This document shows positions 24,281 to 28,688 of a stretch of 28,688 bases of DNA, one piece after another. Every line of letters starts with the position of its first letter. The stretch's first letter is position 1. Origin of the DNA: a virus. Position numbers and translations under genes: made by a program. The notes below the pieces were generated by a model, which had not been told where the DNA came from, did not search any database, and saw nothing but the letters and a program-made list of their open reading frames with translations. Location of the stretch: positions 1 through 28,688 of IMG/VR virus record IMGVR_UViG_3300047359_000091; one strand, given 5' to 3'.

Positions 24281-25159
24281 TTACTGCCTGAACTGTAATA
24301 GTTCTTGCAATAACTCCGTAACTTCTTGTAGGTCACTATCTAGATTATTGATTCTAGTATGTAATGCATCTACTTCAATTTGTGTAGCGACACTTTGTCC
24401 ATTCAGTGTATAGTTACCAAGAAGCTGAACTCCCGCGTCGTCCATAATAAGTCTGTCATCATTCTGGTGCTGTATCTTAAACTGACTATCATTAAACCCT
24501 AAGTGCTTAATAATAGTATCAGTACCATTATGATAAAAACGAGTTTCTTCGTTGGTGCCTACGATAAAGGCAAAGTGATCATCTATGATGAGGTCGTTTC
24601 CAAAAGAAACGCCAGTTGAATTGTAGGCGGCAACTTGTACAACTTGTTCTGCGTCTACAATGTGTGTTAGGGAGATAGTACTCCCATCATTCGCAACGTA
24701 GTCAATTCCTTGATGGAGTAAGACACCGTTGAGATATACTTGAATTCTTGATGGACTGTTCGGGTCTGGGTCATACTGTAGTACGTTCCCAGCGTCGTCA
24801 GATCCCGTTATAACCTCTAATGTTCCGTCAGAGGTATAAATGTATGCGTTAAATGTAGTTGTCGCAGAGAGACTCTCATCTCCTACAGCGCCAATCTCTA
24901 CAATCGTTTGAATACCGCCGTCATACTCTCGCTTGATATAGAGTTTACCGTCTTGAGTATTTATACCAATCTCGCCCAGTTTTAACTCTTCGATACTGGG
25001 AATATCACCAAGACCGTCAAACGTCTTGATATTCGCACCGATGTTCTGTACGACATTACTGATAGGTCTACCGACAGTGACGCGCTTGACTTTGGTGCCA
25101 GAACCAAAACCGCTAATAGAGGATACACCTGTGACTCCACCAATTCTACGTATAGGCAT
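24281..25159 (-). CDS. Virion appendage protein, 292 residues
   Basis: The N-terminus is Gly/Ser-rich (MPIRRIGGVTGVSSISGFGS). Next comes a segment typical of phage fibre connectors (LKLGEIGINTQDGKLYIKRE, about 59-78), then an IQVYLNGVLLHQGIDYVAND module (about 139-158) shared with two neighbouring genes. A fibre-like DDRLIMDDAGVQLLGNYTLN stretch follows, and the end is a coiled coil (HTRINNLDSDLQEVTELLQE). No enzyme motif is seen. It follows the BppU-like gene by four bases, with GAGG before the ATG, so the two are co-transcribed. A baseplate or fibre-network role is inferred from domains and place. Confidence 0.7.
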   Translation of the reverse strand: MPIRRIGGVTGVSSISGFGSGTKVKRVTVGRPISNVVQNIGANIKTFDGLGDIPSIEELKLGEIGINTQDGKLYIKREYDGGIQTIVEIGAVGDESLSATTTFNAYIYTSDGTLEVITGSDDAGNVLQYDPDPNSPSRIQVYLNGVLLHQGIDYVANDGSTISLTHIVDAEQVVQVAAYNSTGVSFGNDLIIDDHFAFIVGTNEETRFYHNGTDTIIKHLGFNDSQFKIQHQNDDRLIMDDAGVQLLGNYTLNGQSVATQIEVDALHTRINNLDSDLQEVTELLQELLQFRQ

Positions 25160-25163
25160 GTCG

Positions 25164-25514
25164 TTACCTCGTGACAGAAGGGTTGACTTTTATCTTACCT
25201 TCTAGTATTCTTTCTATGATAGTGTGTCCGTCTTCATCAACGAAACTAATCTCAACATCATAGACATATCTACCACGAGTGGATAGAGTGTCGGTTTGTA
25301 AATTAGTAAGGGATATTGTAACGATACCCTCTAAAGCAGGGGTGGGTATTACAGCAGTGAAGTCAATCGCCTCTGCACTCCTGTAAGTTTTCTTCATTTT
25401 AGCAGCGGCAGAGTAACCAGTAAGATCTTTCTTTGACCCGTCAGGGTTCACTAACTCTATCTGTAGAGCTAGGTCTGCCCCTTGATCAATTGTGAAATCT
25501 TCGTAAGTTGCCAT
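25164..25514 (-). CDS. BppU N-terminal-like small virion protein
   Basis: The 116-residue beta-sandwich-type protein has the pattern DFTIDQGADLALQIELVNPD (about 6-25), DLTGYSAAAKMKKTY, VTISLTNLQTDTLSTRGRYV followed by YDVEI, and the C-terminal RILEGKIKVNPSVTR. This pattern recurs in small structural proteins of many marine podo- and myoviruses. It resembles the N-terminal domain of lactococcal phage BppU, which anchors receptor-binding proteins to the baseplate. I take ATG 25514; a TTG three codons upstream is open but unlikely. It is the first gene behind the late promoter at 25551-25558. Family resemblance is from recall. Confidence 0.72.
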   Translation of the reverse strand: MATYEDFTIDQGADLALQIELVNPDGSKKDLTGYSAAAKMKKTYRSAEAIDFTAVIPTPALEGIVTISLTNLQTDTLSTRGRYVYDVEISFVDEDGHTIIERILEGKIKVNPSVTR

Positions 25515-25526
25515 TCTGCTCAAACC

Positions 25527-25566
25527 CTGAGTGTTATAAACTTCTGACTCTATTTATAACACTCAG
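25527..25566. repeat. 14-bp perfect inverted repeat enclosing a late promoter
   Basis: CTGAGTGTTATAAA at 25527-25540 is the exact reverse complement of 25553-25566, with 12 bases between. The arm at 25553-25566 contains most of the TATAAATA box. No T-run follows, so it is not a simple terminator. Confidence 0.85.
25551..25558 (-). promoter_or_regulatory. T4-type late promoter box TATAAATA
   Basis: There is an exact TATAAATA on the minus strand, 37 bases ahead of the BppU-like gene and embedded in the arm of a perfect inverted repeat. It would initiate the appendage transcript. Confidence 0.78.
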
Positions 25567-25582
25567 ATACTTGAGAATATAA

Positions 25583-25714
25583 TTATTCTGCAGAGATATC
25601 TTCTAGAACCATCTCACGGAAAGAATCAGAAGCATCTGACCAATCGAAGATGTAAGATACCGTGCATCTCCATGAGTCTTCGGAAGAAGCAGCATGGTAA
25701 AGCACTTTATCTGG
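25583..25714 (-). pseudogene. Orphaned 3' end of the oxygenase-like gene (after in-frame stop)
   Basis: The frame of the upstream oxygenase-like gene stays open for 43 codons past its TAA at 25715-25717. It encodes PDKVLYHAASSEDSWRCTVS followed by YIFDWSD and ends at TAA 25583-25585. This aligns with VVYHAARTNCYRMTLSYVL of the intact paralogue at 1568-2218, including the candidate distal His (His199 of the joined frame) and Arg208. The segment is therefore a genuine coding remnant, separated by a single nonsense codon. It has no start codon or ribosome site of its own that I can see. Confidence 0.8.
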
Positions 25715-26290
25715 TTAGTTATACGGACCAAAGTAAGCAGCTTTACAAGTCCACTTACCTACTTCGTCTTGACAACGAATAACTTCTTTAGTCTCTGGGT
25801 GAACATACTCAAAGTATCCATCTCCACCTTCAGAGTAAGAGAAGATTAGGTTATATCCTGGCGCATTAGCGTTGTTGTGCCATGAGATGAATCCTCCTGG
25901 AGGATAAATCGCACACAATGCATTGTGCTTAGTAGATAGGAAATTCATCATACGAGCGTTTAGATCGCCTAGCTGGTGCGTTAAGTCTCTCTTGAAGATA
26001 GGGTCTGCGCCCTCAGAAAAGATTTTGTGGTTCTTATCTGCAGTCTTCAGATTATAACCTACCATCTCATCTGGAAACCCTTCGTGCCTTTTTCCTTGAG
26101 CAACAATTTCATCTTTATAACCATGACCAACGTAGTAAGGACGTTGACGCATAGCTTGAGCAGATGTCAAATGGCAGTTTTTTTCAAAGCCCTGCAATGT
26201 ATGCAATTTTGCATATTCGTTTAAAATCTCAATCAGTTCTGGGTTATTAACCGGAACATGCTTAAGATATTGGTCATTTACCTGTGTCAT
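25715..26290 (-). CDS. 2OG-Fe(II) oxygenase-like protein, truncated by nonsense codon
   Basis: The 191-residue frame is a paralogue of the oxygenase-like gene at 1568-2218. It shares EGFP (about 70), IYPPGGFISWHNNANAPGYN (128-147, candidate ligand His138 with Asn140 in the usual Asp place), FSYSEGGDGYFEYVHPETKE and CKAAYFGPYN. It stops there at TAA, before the part that should carry the second metal His and the 2-oxoglutarate Arg. That part continues in the same frame downstream. Unless the stop is read through or is a sequence error, the product lacks half of the active site. The ATG overlaps the glycosyltransferase stop (ATGA), with AAGGAT upstream. Its neighbours suggest a role in modifying a virion protein or glycan, which is speculative. 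Confidence 0.7.
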   Translation of the reverse strand: MTQVNDQYLKHVPVNNPELIEILNEYAKLHTLQGFEKNCHLTSAQAMRQRPYYVGHGYKDEIVAQGKRHEGFPDEMVGYNLKTADKNHKIFSEGADPIFKRDLTHQLGDLNARMMNFLSTKHNALCAIYPPGGFISWHNNANAPGYNLIFSYSEGGDGYFEYVHPETKEVIRCQDEVGKWTCKAAYFGPYN

Positions 26291-27024
26291 AAGATTGGTG
26301 TATCCTTATTTAAACCCGCAGAGAAGTGACGGATAATCACTGGTCCTGTCTCAGGTTTTGTGATCGCCCAGTTAAGAGCGTTATAATAGTTCCATCTCAA
26401 GTCGTCATCAAAGATACCAACTTTGAGATCCTTATATTTTTCTTCTTTCTCAGTTAACCACCAGAGTGAGAACTGATCCCAAGATTTGAGACTGTCCGCA
26501 TACCCATCTGGCCACCAAGTGTCATTCATCTGTCTGAACGTTAAGTCCCACCAATCATCCATGAACTCACGCACAATCGGTTTGGACATATCATATAAAC
26601 ATACTGCACCGCATAGTGTAAACTTTGATTTACCTTCTGGTGTATCAAAGTCACGTTCTGCATATATGTAGTCACGATCATCTGTCAAGGCAGTAAAGAC
26701 CACATCATGGTCCTTCATTTCATCCCATACTTTGACGATGTCTTCATGCTCTACTTCCATATCAGCATCGATATACATTGTTAGGTCATACGGCGATTTC
26801 GCCATACCCCATAACTTAGCGCGGTAGTGATCGTCACATAAGAGAATATCGTCTGCGACATCTCGACCACGGTCATCAAGGAATCGTTCCTCAGTCACCA
26901 AACAAATCTTACACTCTTCTTCAGGTTCATAGTAGTCCCGAAGAGACTCTGCAAGATTGATTGCGTACAAATAAAAGTTGCGTTTCTTTGACGCAACGAT
27001 AATAAACCCTTTACTCTTTTCCAT
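26287..27024 (-). CDS. GT-A type glycosyltransferase
   Basis: The 245-residue protein has a nucleotide-sugar transferase layout. The N-terminus is KGFIIVASKKRNFYLYAINL. MYIDADMEVE (about 83-92) carries a DxD metal/UDP-sugar motif (Asp86, Asp88). TLCGAVCLYDMSKPIV is a typical acceptor-side segment, WWPDGYADSLKSWDQFSLWW contains the Asp-Gln often seen in the catalytic region, and VIIRHFSAGLNKD near the end has a late His. No membrane segment is visible, so it would act in the cytoplasm. Donor and acceptor are unknown. It overlaps the upstream coiled-coil gene by 14 bases and the downstream oxygenase-like gene by four, forming one coupled cassette between fibre genes. A fibre or envelope glycan target is inferred. 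Confidence 0.8.
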   Translation of the reverse strand: MEKSKGFIIVASKKRNFYLYAINLAESLRDYYEPEEECKICLVTEERFLDDRGRDVADDILLCDDHYRAKLWGMAKSPYDLTMYIDADMEVEHEDIVKVWDEMKDHDVVFTALTDDRDYIYAERDFDTPEGKSKFTLCGAVCLYDMSKPIVREFMDDWWDLTFRQMNDTWWPDGYADSLKSWDQFSLWWLTEKEEKYKDLKVGIFDDDLRWNYYNALNWAITKPETGPVIIRHFSAGLNKDTPIL

Positions 27025-27472
27025 CAGCCTCGGCCTCTAGTTGTTCTTGCAGAATCATGATTGAGTACATATCTACTTCAATCTTTGACTTTGCCCGACG
27101 CAATTTTGCCTTTAACTTGCGGTTCTTAGAGTTCTTAATCTCTTCAACCTCAAACGCTTCTAGTTTGTAGTTGAACAGTTTTTCAAGTTTGCGTGCCTTT
27201 TGGTGCTCTTCATCACGCAGTTTTTCTTCTTCAGCTTCTGCTTTTTTGCGAACAACACGATCTTCAGTTTCCTTATCAATCGTTTCTTCACCTAGAGCAT
27301 CAACAACTTCATTAAACAGTTCGTTTTCACTGCCGTCTTTATTGTGACGGTGTAAAAACATTTGCTGTCGTGTAACACGACCCACATCATCTTCAAGTTC
27401 TAGAATACAGTTGAGTTCTTTTTTCTCTTCTGTTTCCCAGAACGCATTATCCATCCATTGCTTACGACTCAT
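27011..27472 (-). CDS. Charged coiled-coil protein of unknown function
   Basis: The 153-residue protein has a short folded N-terminus (QWMDNAFWETEEKKELNCIL and VTRQQMFLHRHNKDGSENEL). About 80 residues of highly charged helix follow (Glu, Lys, Arg), for example RKKAEAEEEKLRDEEHQKAR and KLRRAKSKIEVDMYSIMILQ. I recognise no family. It is the first gene after the terminator of the tetrapeptide-repeat gene, has GGAGAT before its ATG, and is coupled to the glycosyltransferase by overlap. A structural or assembly-helper role for the adjacent fibres is possible but not shown. Confidence 0.65.
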   Translation of the reverse strand: MSRKQWMDNAFWETEEKKELNCILELEDDVGRVTRQQMFLHRHNKDGSENELFNEVVDALGEETIDKETEDRVVRKKAEAEEEKLRDEEHQKARKLEKLFNYKLEAFEVEEIKNSKNRKLKAKLRRAKSKIEVDMYSIMILQEQLEAEADGKE

Positions 27473-27514
27473 TCATATCTCCAAAGAGTTCATTAAATTA
27501 TAATCTATATATGC

Positions 27515-27542
27515 TAAAAATAGTGGGGCATTTCTGCCCCAC
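27515..27542 (-). terminator. Rho-independent terminator after the tetrapeptide-repeat gene
   Basis: On the minus strand a perfect 8-bp stem GTGGGGCA/TGCCCCAC closes a GAAA tetraloop and is followed by TATTTTTAG. It ends the repeat-protein transcript before the 153-residue gene. Confidence 0.88.
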
Positions 27543-27562
27543 CTTCATTTCTATCCGCGTTA

Positions 27563-28688
27563 TTATGCAACCCTTGCGTATAAAGTATACGACTCGACCA
27601 CATTAGTTAGTGAGTCAGAGATTGTTGCACCTACGTAGTTACCTAGGAACGACCGTGCGTAGTTTCCTACGAAGTCACGGTTATAGTTACCTTCGAATCC
27701 ACGAGTATAGTTACCTGTGAAGTCACCTACGTATGTTGATACGCGATCACGTGAGTAAGCACCTGAGTAAGCAGATGTTCTAATACGTGCGTATGCAGAT
27801 ACACGGACACGTGCGTAGTTTCCTACGAAGTCACGGGAGTAGGTACCAGTGTACTCACCTACGAAACCACGGTTGTAGTTACCAGCAAAGTCTCCGACAA
27901 AGTCACGAGCATATGCACCAGTGTACTCACCAGCAAACGTTCTTGCATAGTTACCAGTGAAGTCTCCAGCAAATTCACGTGTGTACTGACCAGAGAACGT
28001 ACGTGCGTAGTTACCTGTAAACGTCGTGTTGTAAGTACCTGCGTACTCACCTACGAATCCTCGAGCATAGTTACCTGTGTAATCGCCAGCGAAGTTACGG
28101 TTGTAAGTTCCTGAGTAAGCACCAGTGTACTCACCAACGAATCCGCGTGAGTAAGCACCTGTGTACTGACCAGAGAATCCACGCGAGTAGTTACCCACAT
28201 AGTTTCCACCAAAGTCACGCGTATAGTTGCCTACGTAGTTTCCACCAAAGTCCCCAACGAAATCACCGATGAAGTTGCCAGCGAAGTTGCGTGAGTAGTT
28301 GCCTGTAAATGTACGTGCGTAGTTGCCAGCAAAGTCACCCGCAAAGTTAGTCACACGATCACGTGTGTATGCAGAGTTACGGTTGCGGACATATGCCGAT
28401 ACACGAGTACGTGCGTAAGCAGAGTAACGAGTACGTGTTGATGTACGAGTATATTCACCAGTATAGTTACCAGCAAAGTCACCAGCAAATCCACGAGCAT
28501 AGTTACCTACAAAGTCACCAGTAAAGGTTGTTGTGTAGTTACCTACGAAGTTTCCTTCGAAGTTTGTGACGCGATCACGAGTGAAGTCGCCAACATAGTT
28601 AGTAACGCGAGTACGTGCATAAGCAGAGTAACGGTTACGGGTTGAGTCACGAGTACTATTGCGGGTGTATTCACCTACGAAGTCACCA
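27563..28688 (-). CDS. Tetrapeptide-repeat fibre-like protein (5' end outside window)
   Basis: The frame is open from the right edge to TAA at 27563-27565, giving 375 visible codons with no start inside the window that must be used. The GTG at 28354 is internal to the repeat. Apart from the last 20 residues (TISDSLTNVVESYTLYARVA) the sequence is 88 consecutive four-residue units. Position 1 is Phe/Tyr in 75 units and Arg/Ser in the rest. Position 2 is usually small or beta-branched. Position 3 is always Gly, Arg, Ser or Thr. Position 4 is most often Asn, Asp, Glu, Thr, Gly or Ala. Examples are FAGN YART FTGN and RVSA YARI. I recall similar Tyr/Arg/Ser/Thr repeats in marine phage genomes but no defined family. 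A fibrous virion surface protein is inferred from place and composition. Confidence 0.75.
   Translation of the reverse strand, partial: GDFVGEYTRNSTRDSTRNRYSAYARTRVTNYVGDFTRDRVTNFEGNFVGNYTTTFTGDFVGNYARGFAGDFAGNYTGEYTRTSTRTRYSAYARTRVSAYVRNRNSAYTRDRVTNFAGDFAGNYARTFTGNYSRNFAGNFIGDFVGDFGGNYVGNYTRDFGGNYVGNYSRGFSGQYTGAYSRGFVGEYTGAYSGTYNRNFAGDYTGNYARGFVGEYAGTYNTTFTGNYARTFSGQYTREFAGDFTGNYARTFAGEYTGAYARDFVGDFAGNYNRGFVGEYTGTYSRDFVGNYARVRVSAYARIRTSAYSGAYSRDRVSTYVGDFTGNYTRGFEGNYNRDFVGNYARSFLGNYVGATISDSLTNVVESYTLYARVA
27626..28681. repeat. 12-bp-period coding repeat, 88 units
   Basis: The tract encodes 88 tetrapeptides in unbroken register. Units differ in sequence but the 12-base period is kept throughout, with no insertion or deletion that shifts the four-residue phase. 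Confidence 0.9.

Noticed and set aside
24958-24965. TATAAATA on the minus strand inside the 292-residue gene
   Set aside because: It encodes part of Gly-Ile-Asn-Thr in a clear coding region and no gene starts within several hundred bases downstream. Probably fortuitous.
27626-28681. CRISPR-like or satellite DNA
   Set aside because: The 12-base period is a coding period with variable codons and no spacer structure, and the frame is open throughout.

Overview
This window is a late-gene segment of a T4-like (contractile-tailed) bacteriophage. Every gene I can support lies on the minus strand, so the module reads from the right edge to the left. Gene content and order follow the T4 head/tail core: 13, 14, 15, 16, 17, 18, 19, 20, 67, a small orf, 21, 22, 23, then uvsY and uvsW. 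Several accessory traits point to the marine exo-T4 group (cyanophage or pelagiphage-like) rather than enterobacterial T4. These are the shortened gp17 and gp18, two iron/2-oxoglutarate oxygenase-like genes, a glycosyltransferase, very long coiled-coil fibre genes, and no gene 24 after 23. The host cannot be read from the sequence.

Layout from right to left, in transcription order. (1) 28688-27563: the 3' part of a gene made almost wholly of an in-register tetrapeptide repeat, closed by a strong terminator. (2) 27472-25583: a coiled-coil protein, a GT-A glycosyltransferase and an oxygenase-like gene broken by an in-frame stop, joined by short overlaps. (3) 25558-15644: a virion appendage block with a BppU-like small protein, two fibre-associated proteins, a 1971-residue coiled-coil fibre and a 716-residue fibre, ending in a UUCG-loop terminator. 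(4) 15591-11158: twin late promoters, then neck genes 13, 14 and 15 and terminase genes 16 and 17. (5) 11145-6923: a late promoter, sheath 18, tube 19, a terminator, portal 20 and core protein 67. (6) 6896-3515: a late promoter, a 66-residue orf, protease 21, scaffold 22, capsid 23 and a UUCG-loop terminator. (7) 3510-1: a late promoter, a second tail-tube-like protein, a structural protein, an intact oxygenase-like gene, then uvsY and a 3'-truncated uvsW behind their own sigma70-type promoter.

Regulation is legible. Seven exact TATAAATA boxes (the T4 late promoter sequence) sit in leaders on the coding strand. Two of those leaders (at 3503 and 15584) lie directly behind a terminator. The recombination genes have a TTGACT-17 bp-TATAAT promoter, which implies host-polymerase (early) expression.

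The least explained element is the tetrapeptide-repeat protein: 88 consecutive F/Y-x-G/R-x units without one insertion or deletion. It lies just upstream of glycosyltransferase and oxygenase genes that might decorate such a fibre. No tRNA, CRISPR array, insertion sequence or integrase was seen, and no intergenic gap exceeds about 100 bases.
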